A stretch of 64,000 nucleotides of DNA from Megamonas hypermegale (GTDB lineage Bacteria > Bacillota > Negativicutes > Selenomonadales > Selenomonadaceae). Each line of letters starts with the position of its first letter. The first letter of the stretch is position 1. The notes below the pieces were generated by a model. It saw nothing but the letters and a program-made list of their open reading frames with translations, did no database searches and was not told where the DNA came from. This document shows, piece by piece, positions 26,198 through 34,774 of the stretch. Location: contig NZ_LT906446.1 of assembly GCF_900187035.1 (NCBI RefSeq), positions 372,001 through 436,000 on the forward strand, given 5' to 3'. The translations under genes were made by a program, and so were the position numbers.

Positions 26198-26641
26198 TTG
26201 TTTTTGTTAGCTTTACTTATTATCGTATTAGACCAAGTTATAAAATATTATATTTCAAGTAGTATGTTTGTAGGACAGAGTATTCCTATCGTACCGCAAA
26301 TTTTTCATTTAACTTATATTTTAAATCCAGGAGCAGCTTTTGGCATTTTAGAAAATCAACAGTGGCTGTTCATTCTAATTGCAATAGCATTAATAGTAGT
26401 TGTAATTTATTTTTATAAACGCATTAAATGCTTGGCTAAATTGTTTCAAGTGGGAATTGCTCTGTTATTTGGTGGAGCTATAGGTAATATGATTGACCGT
26501 ATTTTCATTGGTAAAGTGGTCGATTATATGGATTTTCGCATTTGGCCAGTATTTAATTTAGCTGATGTAGCTATTGTTTTAGGCTGCGTAATCGTTGCTT
26601 TTTATTTATTATTTTGCACAGAAAGAGGTGATAAGGCATGA
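26198..26641 (+). CDS. lspA: Lipoprotein signal peptidase (SPase II)
   Basis: A 147-residue, four-helix inner-membrane aspartic protease that removes lipoprotein signal peptides. Catalytic aspartates are in GNMIDR and FNLADVAI; NPGAAFG is conserved. TTG start at 26198 with AGAGGGA upstream, 12 bases after ylmH. Stop overlaps the next ATG by 4 bases (ATGA). Confidence 0.95.
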   Translation: MFLLALLIIVLDQVIKYYISSSMFVGQSIPIVPQIFHLTYILNPGAAFGILENQQWLFILIAIALIVVVIYFYKRIKCLAKLFQVGIALLFGGAIGNMIDRIFIGKVVDYMDFRIWPVFNLADVAIVLGCVIVAFYLLFCTERGDKA

Positions 26642-27555
26642 ATAAAGAATATACTGTTACAGATGATGAAGTGGGAACACGTTTAGATGTTTTTTTATCT
26701 AATCAGCCAGATAATCCATCTCGTTCTAGCATACAGAAAATGATTACAGATGGGGCTGTGTCAGTTAACGGTCAGACAAAACGCGCTAATTATAAATTGC
26801 GCTTATCAGATAATATTGTCATGACTTATCAACCTTTGCAAGAAATAGAAGTTCAGCCTGAAAATATTCCGCTGGATATTTTATATGAAGATAAGGATAT
26901 CATTGTCATCAATAAAGCTAGAGGAATGATGGTTCATCCAGCAACAGGCGTTTATACTGGTACACTTGTCAATGCGCTTTTATACCATTGCCATGGTGAA
27001 TTATCTGGTATAAATGGTAAAATTCGCCCAGGCATTGTACATCGCCTTGATAAAGATACTTCTGGTGTTATGGTGGTTGCTAAAAACGATTTTGCTCATA
27101 ATAGTTTAGCTGAACAAATTGGCAGTAAAACAGCTATTAAAGAATACGTAGCACTCGTTCATGGCAATATCACAGAAGAAAAAGGTATCATCAATGCAAA
27201 TATTGGAAGACATCCTGTTGACCGTAAAAAAATGGCAGTAGTTACTTCCGGTGGCAAATCGGCGACGACAGTTTTTCACGTTTTAGAACGATTTAAAAAT
27301 TGTACATACGTTAAATGCCGTCTGCTCACAGGTCGTACCCATCAAATTCGTGTTCATATGGCTTATATTGGACATCCATTGATTGGAGACCCGAAGTATT
27401 GCAATAGTAAAAATAAATTCAATATCGAAGGACAAGCACTTCATTCGTTGAATTTAACATTAAATCATCCTAGAACAAATCAGCAGATGACATTTACAGC
27501 ACCAATTCCTCAGGATATGCAAAATCTGCTAAATTATTTTCGTCAAACAATTTGA
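26638..27555 (+). CDS. RluD-like pseudouridine synthase
   Basis: A 305-residue RluA-family enzyme: N-terminal S4 domain (SRSSIQKMITDGAVSVNGQ), catalytic aspartate in HRLDKDTSGVMVVAK, and GRTHQIRVHMAYIGHPLIGD. Modifies uridines of 23S rRNA or tRNA; exact site not predictable. Overlaps lspA by 4 bases. Confidence 0.93.
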   Translation: MNKEYTVTDDEVGTRLDVFLSNQPDNPSRSSIQKMITDGAVSVNGQTKRANYKLRLSDNIVMTYQPLQEIEVQPENIPLDILYEDKDIIVINKARGMMVHPATGVYTGTLVNALLYHCHGELSGINGKIRPGIVHRLDKDTSGVMVVAKNDFAHNSLAEQIGSKTAIKEYVALVHGNITEEKGIINANIGRHPVDRKKMAVVTSGGKSATTVFHVLERFKNCTYVKCRLLTGRTHQIRVHMAYIGHPLIGDPKYCNSKNKFNIEGQALHSLNLTLNHPRTNQQMTFTAPIPQDMQNLLNYFRQTI

Positions 27556-27586
27556 TATGTAATAAACAAAGAAAGGACGTGATTTT

Positions 27587-28138
27587 ATGGCACAATTAAT
27601 TGAAAAAACCGTTGTTATGGATGCTCAAGCTATTCAAAGAGCACTTACACGTATCGCACATGAAATTGTAGAAAAAAATAAAGGTACAAAAGATTTGATT
27701 ATCGTCGGCATTAGAAGACGCGGTGTACCACTTGCTGAACGTTTATCTAAGATAATCAATGATATCGAAGGTGTTAAAGTTCCTATCGGTATTTTGGATA
27801 TCACTTTATACCGTGATGATTTATCTCATATGTCATATCAACCGCTCATTCAAGAAACACAGATTTCAGAAGATATCACTAATAAAACACTCGTACTCGT
27901 CGACGATGTTTTATACACAGGCAGAACAATCCGCGCAGCACTCGATGCACTTATCGACCTTGGCAGACCAAAAAAAATTCAATTAGCTGTATTGATTGAC
28001 CGCGGTCATCGCGAATTGCCAATCAGAGCTGATTATGTAGGTAAAAATGTACCGACAGCAACACGTGAAGCCATTGAAGTACGACTTCTTGATACTGATG
28101 ATTGTGAAAAAGTATTCATTGGTGAATACACAAAATAA
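27587..28138 (+). CDS. pyrR: Bifunctional pyr operon regulator / uracil phosphoribosyltransferase PyrR
   Basis: A 183-residue PRTase-fold protein with the PRPP motif [18 protein letters not shown] and [13 protein letters not shown]. Binds pyr mRNA leaders in response to UMP. AAGGACG precedes ATG 27587. No pyrimidine genes follow here and I see no PyrR-binding hairpin next to it; the transcript stops at the terminator at 28146. Confidence 0.94.
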   Translation: MAQLIEKTVVMDAQAIQRALTRIAHEIVEKNKGTKDLIIVGIRRRGVPLAERLSKIINDIEGVKVPIGILDITLYRDDLSHMSYQPLIQETQISEDITNKTLVLVDDVLYTGRTIRAALDALIDLGRPKKIQLAVLIDRGHRELPIRADYVGKNVPTATREAIEVRLLDTDDCEKVFIGEYTK

Positions 28139-28145
28139 TATATAA

Positions 28146-28190
28146 AAAACTGCACTTAAATCTGTTTTTACAGTTAAGTGCAGTTTTTTT
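28146..28190 (+). terminator. Bidirectional terminator between pyrR and selD
   Basis: AAAACTGCACTTAA (28146-28159) / TTAAGTGCAGTTTT (28174-28187) with A- and T-tracts on both sides, serving the convergent genes. Confidence 0.88.
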
Positions 28191-28219
28191 ATTGCTTGAT
28201 ATGCAAAATAATAAATGGA

Positions 28220-29260
28220 TTATTTTTCAAGATAAATCCAATTATCTTCTTTTTGTGTTACATAACCGACAATAGCTACGTTAGGAATTTGAGCTTGAAG
28301 TTCAGCAAATAATGCCATTCCTTCTTTTTCAGGGACAGAGATTAAAAGTCCTCCGCTCGTCTGTGGGTCGTAGAGAATATCTTGCATGGTACGAGATATA
28401 TTGTCTTTTACTAATACGCCTTTTTGTGCGTATTCGCGATTGCGATATGCACCGGCTGGAATAAATCCCATATCGGCAAATTCCCAAGCTTCTTTATGGT
28501 ATAATACTTTTTCTGTTTGAATGTGCAAAGTGCAATTACTGCCTTGTGCCATTTCAAAGCTATGTCCAAGCAGTGCAAAACCTGTGACATCAGTACAGCT
28601 ATTTATAGGATATTTCACCATGATATCGCGCGCTTTTTTATTCAATGTTGCCATTTGAGTGTAAATTCGTTTTAAAATATCATCGGATACTAAATCAGCT
28701 TTAGCTGCAGTTGTCAAAATTCCAATACCAAGTGGTTTTGTTAAGATTAATATGTCGCCTGGTTTTGCTCCGCTATTGGTTAATACTTTTTGTGGATGAA
28801 CGAAACCAGAAACGGCTAAACCATAAATCGGTTCAGCACCATGAATAGTGTGACCGCCCGTGATGATAGCGCCTGCTTCATACGCTTTATCATAACCACC
28901 GCGCAAGATTTCTTGTACATCAGCAGAATTCATTTTATCTGGTATGCACATGATGTTTAAAGCTAATTTTGGTTCACCGCCCATTGCATATACATCGCTT
29001 AAAGCATTTGTAGCGGCAATCTGTCCATATAAAAAAGGGTCATCAACGATTGGCGGGAAAAAATCTGTAGTTTGAATTAAAGCCCTATTTTCATCTAATA
29101 CATATACACTGGCATCATCGCTTTTATCATAGCCTACGATTAAATTCGGGTCGCTGTGTGTGCGAAATCCTTTTAACATATGAACCAATGTTCCCGCGCC
29201 TACTTTTGCACCGCAACCAGCGCAACTAGCAAGTTTCGTCAATTTTACTTCAGTTTCCAT
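28220..29260 (-). CDS. selD: Selenide, water dikinase (selenophosphate synthetase)
   Basis: A 346-residue SelD making selenophosphate from selenide and ATP. The N-terminal redox site reads ASCAGCGAKVG, a cysteine version (no selenocysteine) with the conserved lysine three residues on. DDASVY, GGHTIHGAEP and the C-terminal DPQTSGGLL segment are present. ATG at 29260 has AAAGGAG upstream; the frame opens earlier but without a site. No selA or selB in the window. A hairpin separates it from the upstream DUF3343 gene. Confidence 0.94.
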   Translation of the reverse strand: METEVKLTKLASCAGCGAKVGAGTLVHMLKGFRTHSDPNLIVGYDKSDDASVYVLDENRALIQTTDFFPPIVDDPFLYGQIAATNALSDVYAMGGEPKLALNIMCIPDKMNSADVQEILRGGYDKAYEAGAIITGGHTIHGAEPIYGLAVSGFVHPQKVLTNSGAKPGDILILTKPLGIGILTTAAKADLVSDDILKRIYTQMATLNKKARDIMVKYPINSCTDVTGFALLGHSFEMAQGSNCTLHIQTEKVLYHKEAWEFADMGFIPAGAYRNREYAQKGVLVKDNISRTMQDILYDPQTSGGLLISVPEKEGMALFAELQAQIPNVAIVGYVTQKEDNWIYLEK

Positions 29261-29301
29261 AAAAAGCTCCTTTCTATGAGTATAAATAAATGTAGATATA
29301 G

Positions 29302-29328
29302 AAAAACACAGCATGAAGCTGTGTTTTT
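29302..29328 (-). terminator. Hairpin between the DUF3343 gene and selD
   Basis: AAAAACACAGC / GCTGTGTTTTT around ATGAA. On the minus strand it is followed by TTTTC, so it may stop or damp read-through from the yedE operon into selD. Confidence 0.6.
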
Positions 29329-29331
29329 ATT

Positions 29332-29577
29332 TTAGCTGTTTTCTGCTTTATAGATAATTCGATAACCAGTATCTATTATTTCAACAATCTGTTCTATCTC
29401 ATCTTCATGAATATCTGATTGTGCGATTAAATCGCCTTCACATTTAACGCAAGTACCGCAACTACTGCTTAAATCGCGTGGCACTGGCATGACTTTAGCC
29501 GTGATATTTTGTGCATCGCAGAGTCTTTTGAAGCGAATTGCACCGAAATGAGAGTAAAAAGTAGCGATGTATTTCAT
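29332..29577 (-). CDS. DUF3343 domain protein, selenium/sulfur carrier-like
   Basis: An 81-residue protein of the small family that accompanies YedE and TusA-like proteins in selenium-using bacteria. N-terminal YIATFYSHFGAIRFKRLC and a cysteine pair in the middle (SCGTCVKCEGD) could carry a persulfide or perselenide. One base separates it from the tusA-like stop. Carrier role is inferred from context. Confidence 0.8.
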   Translation of the reverse strand: MKYIATFYSHFGAIRFKRLCDAQNITAKVMPVPRDLSSSCGTCVKCEGDLIAQSDIHEDEIEQIVEIIDTGYRIIYKAENS

Positions 29578-29578
29578 T

Positions 29579-29785
29579 TTATTTTTGGAATGTCAAAGTA
29601 TATTCGCCGTCTTTTTCAGTTATAGTTGTTTTATAACCTTGATGTTCAGCGTAGCGAGTAGTATTTTCTTTAGAAGCATGGTTATCTACGATTATTTGAT
29701 AAGCAGATTCTTTTGACATCATTGCTTGACGCAACATGATGACAGGTTCAGGACAGGAAAGTCCTCTTGCATCTATGATTTTCAT
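29579..29785 (-). CDS. TusA/YedF-like sulfurtransferase
   Basis: A 68-residue SirA/TusA fold protein with the signature DARGLSCPEPVIMLRQA, the cysteine being the persulfide (or perselenide) carrier. Sits between the YedE transporter and DUF3343, so likely passes Se or S towards SelD. AAGGAG precedes ATG 29785. Confidence 0.88.
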   Translation of the reverse strand: MKIIDARGLSCPEPVIMLRQAMMSKESAYQIIVDNHASKENTTRYAEHQGYKTTITEKDGEYTLTFQK

Positions 29786-29798
29786 GCTAAAATCTCCT

Positions 29799-30887
29799 TT
29801 ATTGTTTTTTTGCTTGCATTGTGTTTACGAAAGCAATAACAGTTATGACGATGATACCGATGATAACAGCTATTTTACCATTTAAAGTAGGGCCATCACC
29901 GCTAGAAGCTAAGCCGAAGTTATGCGCAAAAGCTGCACCGATAATTAAGCCGATTACGGTAATAGCGCTATCTGTATTTCCTTCACCAGAAAGAACGAGC
30001 TGACGAAGTGGGCAACCGCCGAGTAAAACACAGCCAAAGCCAGCTAAAAACATGCCGAGGAAGTTCCAAAGACCGTCTGTATGAGCGATTGGTTGACCTG
30101 CAAAGCCGAAGTTGAAATATGTTCCTGCTGTAACTGATGTGAGAATTAAATTGCAGACAAAAGCGCTGATTAAAATAGCGATAAAACCGAGTAAGAGTTT
30201 ATTTTCACGGAATAAAATCATATCGCGGATACCGCCAACCATGCATAAGCGAGTGCGTTGAGCTAAAATGCCGACGATTAAACCAGCGCCAAGGCTGATA
30301 GCGATAGCAGCGTGTTTTGCACCTGGAGCGTTATCAGCTGTAGAGAAATGAATGAATGCAGGTGCTGCGATTAATAAAACGAGTAAAGCTACTTCGATTA
30401 CTGGTAAAACAAAACCTTCTAAGCGAGGTAATTTATATGTGCGTTTTAATGTATAGCCTCTATTTAAGAAGAATACACCAGCGGATATACCAACGATGAA
30501 GCCAACTAAACCGAACAGTGCATTTAAATCACCGCCAGCAATACGCAAAATCATGCGGAATGGGCAACCTAAGAACATCAAGCAACCAATCATTACAAAA
30601 AAGCCTAAAATAAAGCGAGTCAGTGGTGAACTGCCACCTTTAGCGTTAAATTCATTTTTGCTAAGGGCAACGATGAAGCTACCGAGAATAAGACCGATGA
30701 TTTCAGGGCGAATGTATTGCACGGGTGCTGCAGAATGAAGTCCGAGACCTCCAGCAGTATCACGCAAAAAGCAAGCAATACAGAAACCCATATTAGCAGG
30801 ATTTCCAAAGAAAACAAGAAGAGAAGCTATTATACCGATGATAATTCCTGCTAAAATAATTGTAAATTTTTCATTTTGTAAAGACAA
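29799..30887 (-). CDS. yedE: YedE family selenium-associated membrane transporter
   Basis: A 362-residue YeeE/YedE integral-membrane protein with about nine or ten hydrophobic segments. Two copies of the family's cysteine-glycine pore element are visible (FLGCPFRMILRIAGGDLNAL and LLGGCPLRQLVLSGEGNTDS), plus NMGFCIACFLRDT. TTG at 30887 has AAGGAG at proper distance; an ATG at 30926 lacks one. Family members with TusA/DUF3343/SelD neighbours are thought to import a selenium compound. Confidence 0.88.
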   Translation of the reverse strand: MSLQNEKFTIILAGIIIGIIASLLVFFGNPANMGFCIACFLRDTAGGLGLHSAAPVQYIRPEIIGLILGSFIVALSKNEFNAKGGSSPLTRFILGFFVMIGCLMFLGCPFRMILRIAGGDLNALFGLVGFIVGISAGVFFLNRGYTLKRTYKLPRLEGFVLPVIEVALLVLLIAAPAFIHFSTADNAPGAKHAAIAISLGAGLIVGILAQRTRLCMVGGIRDMILFRENKLLLGFIAILISAFVCNLILTSVTAGTYFNFGFAGQPIAHTDGLWNFLGMFLAGFGCVLLGGCPLRQLVLSGEGNTDSAITVIGLIIGAAFAHNFGLASSGDGPTLNGKIAVIIGIIVITVIAFVNTMQAKKQ

Positions 30888-31105
30888 AACAATATCTCCT
30901 TCCATAAATATTATCAATGTTTTCATGATAACACCAGCTAAAAAACCTGTCTAATTAAAATTATTAATATTTTTTTAGTATTTATTTAAAATATAAATAA
31001 ATAATTGATATAATATAGAGGGATTGCGTTTTAACAAATAAATTAAAGTGAGATTTAATAAATTTTTATATGATATAAAATGAAGAATTGAAAGACGGTG
31101 ATTTT

Positions 31106-32266
31106 TTGAGAAAGATTTATCTCGATAATGCTAGTACGACATTTCCAAAACCTAAACAGGTGGCTGAGGCAATGTATCAATATATGACGCAAGTTGGCAG
31201 TAATATTTCACGCGGTGGCTACAGTAGCGCTTATCGCACTGAAGAACTTGTCTATGAAACGCGCCAAAATTTAGCTGATTTATTCAATGCAACTGATTGT
31301 AAGAATGTTATTTTCACTAAAAATATAACGGAAAGCTTGAATGTAATTTTAAAGGGATTTTTAAAACCAGGCGACCATGTGATTACTTCTTCTATGGAAC
31401 ACAATGCTGTGATGCGACCGCTGGTGCAATTGCAAGAAAAGGGCGTTTCATTTACGCGCGTGCCTTGCAATGTAGATGGAACGATGGATATAAAAAAATT
31501 AGAGCCGTGTTTACAGCAAAATACTAAGATGATTGTCATAACGAATGCTAGTAATGTCTGCGGGACTGTTTTACCGATAAAAGAAGTGGGGAGATTTTGC
31601 CATGAGCGTGATTTAAAATTCGTAGTGGATACGGCTCAAACGGCAGGTGTAAATGCCGTTGATATGCAGGAGATGTATATAGATGCTTTGGCATTCACTG
31701 GACATAAAGGATTACTTGCTCCACAGGGAATTGGCGGATTTATATTGCAAGAAAATATGATAGATAAGATTGAACCGCTTATTTCTGGCGGAACAGGCAG
31801 TATAAGCCATACGGAACAAGTACCGCGTTTTATGCCAGATAGATTTGAGGCAGGAACTATGAATTTGCCAGGAATAATCGGGCTTAATGCGGGGCTTAAT
31901 TGGTTAAAAGATATCACCATGGAAAAAATCAAAGAGCATGAACTCAATTTGACAAAATATTTTATAGATGGAATAATTTCGCTTGATGATGAAAATATTC
32001 AAATCGCTGGTAAAAAAGATATTTCTGGGCGTATGGGCGTTGTATCTATATTCATCAAAAATAAGGAAATGGCACAGATTGCTTATGAATTAGATGAAAA
32101 ATATGGCATAATGACGAGAGTTGGATTGCATTGTGCGCCGTCTGCCCATAAAACGCTTGGCACTTATCCTAAAGGAACTATTCGCTTTTCTTTTGGTTGG
32201 TGGAATACAAAAGAAGATATTGATGTAGCGATAGACGCATTAGCTAATTTGACAAAGGATAAATAA
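31106..32266 (+). CDS. Cysteine desulfurase-like class V aminotransferase
   Basis: A 386-residue PLP enzyme of the NifS/SufS group: IYLDNASTTFPKPKQVAEAM, SSMEHNAVMRPL, VDTAQTAGV, PLP lysine in TGHKGLLAPQG, and a conserved cysteine in VGLHCAPSAHKTLG. Likely supplies selenium or sulfur from (seleno)cysteine to the divergent carrier genes. TTG at 31106 starts MRKIYLDNA; an upstream in-frame TTG at 31088 is the alternative, as both have weak sites. Stop abuts the LysR start. Confidence 0.88.
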   Translation: MRKIYLDNASTTFPKPKQVAEAMYQYMTQVGSNISRGGYSSAYRTEELVYETRQNLADLFNATDCKNVIFTKNITESLNVILKGFLKPGDHVITSSMEHNAVMRPLVQLQEKGVSFTRVPCNVDGTMDIKKLEPCLQQNTKMIVITNASNVCGTVLPIKEVGRFCHERDLKFVVDTAQTAGVNAVDMQEMYIDALAFTGHKGLLAPQGIGGFILQENMIDKIEPLISGGTGSISHTEQVPRFMPDRFEAGTMNLPGIIGLNAGLNWLKDITMEKIKEHELNLTKYFIDGIISLDDENIQIAGKKDISGRMGVVSIFIKNKEMAQIAYELDEKYGIMTRVGLHCAPSAHKTLGTYPKGTIRFSFGWWNTKEDIDVAIDALANLTKDK

Positions 32267-33163
32267 ATGGAATTAAGACAATTACAATCTTTGATGGCAG
32301 TAGTGGAATACAAGAGTTTTTCTAAAGCGGCAGAAAAATTATTTATTTCTCAGCCGACAATCAGCACGCATATTCGCATGTTAGAAGAAGAGCTGAATTC
32401 TCGCTTAATCATTCGCACGACAAAAAGCATAGAAGTTACAATGCACGGCAGAGAATTATACGAGTGTGCACATCAGATTTTTTCATTAAAGGATAATTTA
32501 GTACAGCGTTGGGCGGAGGAAAACAAGAAGATAATTCGAGTGGGAGCTTCAACCATACCAGCCGATTATATTTTGCCAGAAATATTGCCTGTATTTAGGA
32601 AGCACGAGCCGGATATAAAATTTTATATTCATCAAAATGATAGCCAAAATATCATCAGTGGATTATTAAATGGCAATTTCTCATTGGGCATGGTAGGCAT
32701 GAAACAACAGGAAAAAATGATTTCTTTCGTGTCGTTTTATCAAGATGAAATGGTCATGATAACGCCGAAAAAAGAGCGTTTTTTAAATATAAATAAGGAT
32801 AGCTTTTCATTAAAAGACATAATTTTTAATGAACCGATTATTTTGCGCGAACAAGGCAGTGGCAGTAAAAAATCGATAGAAACGTATTTTGAAAAAATGA
32901 ATATAAATGAAGAAGATTTGCAGATAATAGCGCGATTAAATGACCAAGAGTCGATAAAAAAATTAGTGGCAAGTGGGCTAGGAATATCGTTTATTTCAGA
33001 AAAAGCTGTCGAAGATAGTGCAAAAGAAAAATTATTAGTTTTTAAACTGCCGAATTATTCAACGAAGCGCAATCTGTATTTTGCCTACCGCAAGGATTAT
33101 ATTTTGCAAGAACACATCGTTCGATTTATAAAATTCGTGCAGGATTTTTACGCTATTTTTTGA
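32267..33163 (+). CDS. LysR-type regulator, selenium-metabolism associated
   Basis: A 298-residue LysR regulator: N-terminal winged HTH (MAVVEYKSFSKAAEKLFISQ, then PTISTHIRMLEEEL) and a periplasmic-binding-like effector domain (VGASTIPADYILPEILPVF). ATG directly follows the TAA of the desulfurase, so they are one operon. Divergent placement from yedE-tusA-DUF3343 makes it the probable local regulator; the effector is unknown. Confidence 0.88.
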   Translation: MELRQLQSLMAVVEYKSFSKAAEKLFISQPTISTHIRMLEEELNSRLIIRTTKSIEVTMHGRELYECAHQIFSLKDNLVQRWAEENKKIIRVGASTIPADYILPEILPVFRKHEPDIKFYIHQNDSQNIISGLLNGNFSLGMVGMKQQEKMISFVSFYQDEMVMITPKKERFLNINKDSFSLKDIIFNEPIILREQGSGSKKSIETYFEKMNINEEDLQIIARLNDQESIKKLVASGLGISFISEKAVEDSAKEKLLVFKLPNYSTKRNLYFAYRKDYILQEHIVRFIKFVQDFYAIF

Positions 33164-33327
33164 GATTAGATGCGCAATGTACATTATAATTATTGCCAAT
33201 AAAGGATTTTGTGTGCTATACTCTAAAAAGATGTCTTCTTACTATATAGATATAGTGATGAAGAATACAAAGCCTTTATAGGTACATAAATTTTTATATT
33301 AATTAATAACTAAGGAGTGCATAATAG

Positions 33328-34059
33328 ATGTCAGGACATTCTAAATGGGCCAATATTAAAAGAAAAAAAGGCGCAAACGATGCTATCCGCGCTAAATTAA
33401 CTACTAAAATTGGCCGTGAAATTACTGTAGCAGTACGCATGGGAGGTGCTGACCCTACAGGTAATATGCGTCTTAAATTAGCTTTAAGCAAAGCTAAATC
33501 AAATAACATTCCAAAAGATAATATCAACCGTGCTATCCAAAAAGGTCTTGGTGCTTCTGATGGTAGCAATTATGAAGAACTCGTATACGAAGGCTACGGC
33601 CCAGCTGGTAGCGCTGTTATGCTCGATATCATGACTGATAACCGCAATCGTACAGCAGCAGATATTCGTCATTTATTCTCTAAATATGGCGGAAACCTCG
33701 GTGAAACTGGTTGCGTAGGTTGGATGTTCCATAAAAAAGCCATCTTCGTTGTAGATAAAGAAACTTATAGCGATGAAGACGGTTTAATGACAATCGCTCT
33801 TGAAGCTGGCGCAGAAGACTTTACTGCTAATGATGATACTTTTGAAATCACAGCAGCTCCAGAAGATTTTGACGCAATTTCTCAAGCTTTAGAAGAAAAC
33901 AAAATTGAAACAGTTGAAGCTGAAATCACTATGATACCAGATACTACTGTTAAGCTTGAAGGCAAAGATGCTGAAAAAATGCAGACTCTCATGGATATGT
34001 TGGAAGAACATGATGATGTTCAAAACGTATATTCCAACTACGAAATTGAAGAAGAATAA
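33328..34059 (+). CDS. yebC: YebC/PmpR family regulator
   Basis: A 243-residue YebC protein of normal length: MSGHSKWANIKRKKGANDA at the N-terminus, GLGASDGSNYEELVYEGYGP, GGNLGETGCVGWMF. Members act as DNA-binding regulators or, as shown for the YebC2 type, in translation of proline stretches. AAGGAG precedes the ATG. Promoter candidate: TTGCCA and TATACT around 33195-33225. Confidence 0.95.
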   Translation: MSGHSKWANIKRKKGANDAIRAKLTTKIGREITVAVRMGGADPTGNMRLKLALSKAKSNNIPKDNINRAIQKGLGASDGSNYEELVYEGYGPAGSAVMLDIMTDNRNRTAADIRHLFSKYGGNLGETGCVGWMFHKKAIFVVDKETYSDEDGLMTIALEAGAEDFTANDDTFEITAAPEDFDAISQALEENKIETVEAEITMIPDTTVKLEGKDAEKMQTLMDMLEEHDDVQNVYSNYEIEEE

Positions 34060-34075
34060 TCTATATAGTATTATG

Positions 34076-34104
34076 CAGACGCAGTTTATGCTGCGTCTGT
34101 TTTT
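34076..34104 (+). terminator. Intrinsic terminator after yebC
   Basis: CAGACGCAG / CTGCGTCTG stem (34076-34084, 34091-34099) and TTTTTA. Confidence 0.85.
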
Positions 34105-34119
34105 ATATGAGGTGAAAAT

Positions 34120-34722
34120 ATGAATACAGAATTTGTACACGCTGCTAGCAAACGCCGTAGTATTTATTTTTTAGGTTGCAGTGATGAAATATCACAAAAA
34201 CAAGTGAAAGAGATAATTAATGATTGCATTAAATACACACCTAGCGCTTTTAACATGGCTACAACAAATTTAATTGTAGCTTTTGGTGAAAAACATCATC
34301 AAATTTGGCAGATAGCTAGAGATGTATTAACTGAAAAACTGCAAAAGAAAGAAGATACTTTAAAGCTTGCACTTGAAAAAATTGACCGTTTCGATAACGC
34401 TATGGGAACAATTTTATACTATGAAGATAGAGATATGATAAATGAATTGAAAGATACGTATGCTATGTACGCTGATAGTTTCTCTGTTTGGTCTATGCAA
34501 GCAAGCGGTATGTTGCAATACGCTATTTGGACAGCACTGGCAGATAATGATATAGGTGCTAATTTACAGCATTATAATCCACTTATCGATGACAAAGTAA
34601 AAGAACTCTTTTCCGTACCAGATACTTGGAAGCTAATCGCACAGATGCCATTTGGTTCAATTGAAAAACAGCCGAGCGAAAAATATTTTGAAGAAATCGA
34701 TAATCGTGTTAAATACTATTAA
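34120..34722 (+). CDS. Nitroreductase family protein
   Basis: A 200-residue FMN-dependent nitroreductase-fold protein of the HBN1/Frm2-like subgroup: KRRSIYFLG at the N-terminus, CIKYTPSAFNMATTN, FYEDRD-like acidic loop, SVWSMQASGMLQYAIWTALA, DKVKELFSVPDTWKLIAQMP. Probably reduces nitro compounds or lipids/flavins; substrate unknown. Close behind the yebC terminator, with GAGGTGA at the start. Confidence 0.88.
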   Translation: MNTEFVHAASKRRSIYFLGCSDEISQKQVKEIINDCIKYTPSAFNMATTNLIVAFGEKHHQIWQIARDVLTEKLQKKEDTLKLALEKIDRFDNAMGTILYYEDRDMINELKDTYAMYADSFSVWSMQASGMLQYAIWTALADNDIGANLQHYNPLIDDKVKELFSVPDTWKLIAQMPFGSIEKQPSEKYFEEIDNRVKYY

Positions 34723-34730
34723 AATAAAGA

Positions 34731-34762
34731 AAGAACTGATTGTATAATCAGTTCTTTTCTTT
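34731..34762. terminator. Bidirectional terminator, nitroreductase / LRAT gene
   Basis: AAGAACTGAT (34731-34740) / ATCAGTTCTT (34747-34756) with flanking A- and T-rich tracts, between two convergent genes. Confidence 0.85.
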
Positions 34763-34774
34763 TAGCTTAAAAAA

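Noticed and set aside
28139-28200. PyrR-binding attenuator near pyrR
   Set aside because: The hairpin lies downstream of pyrR and is a simple symmetrical terminator without anti-terminator or binding-loop sequence.
28220-29260. selD as a selenoprotein with in-frame TGA
   Set aside because: The active-site position is an ordinary Cys codon and no in-frame TGA occurs.
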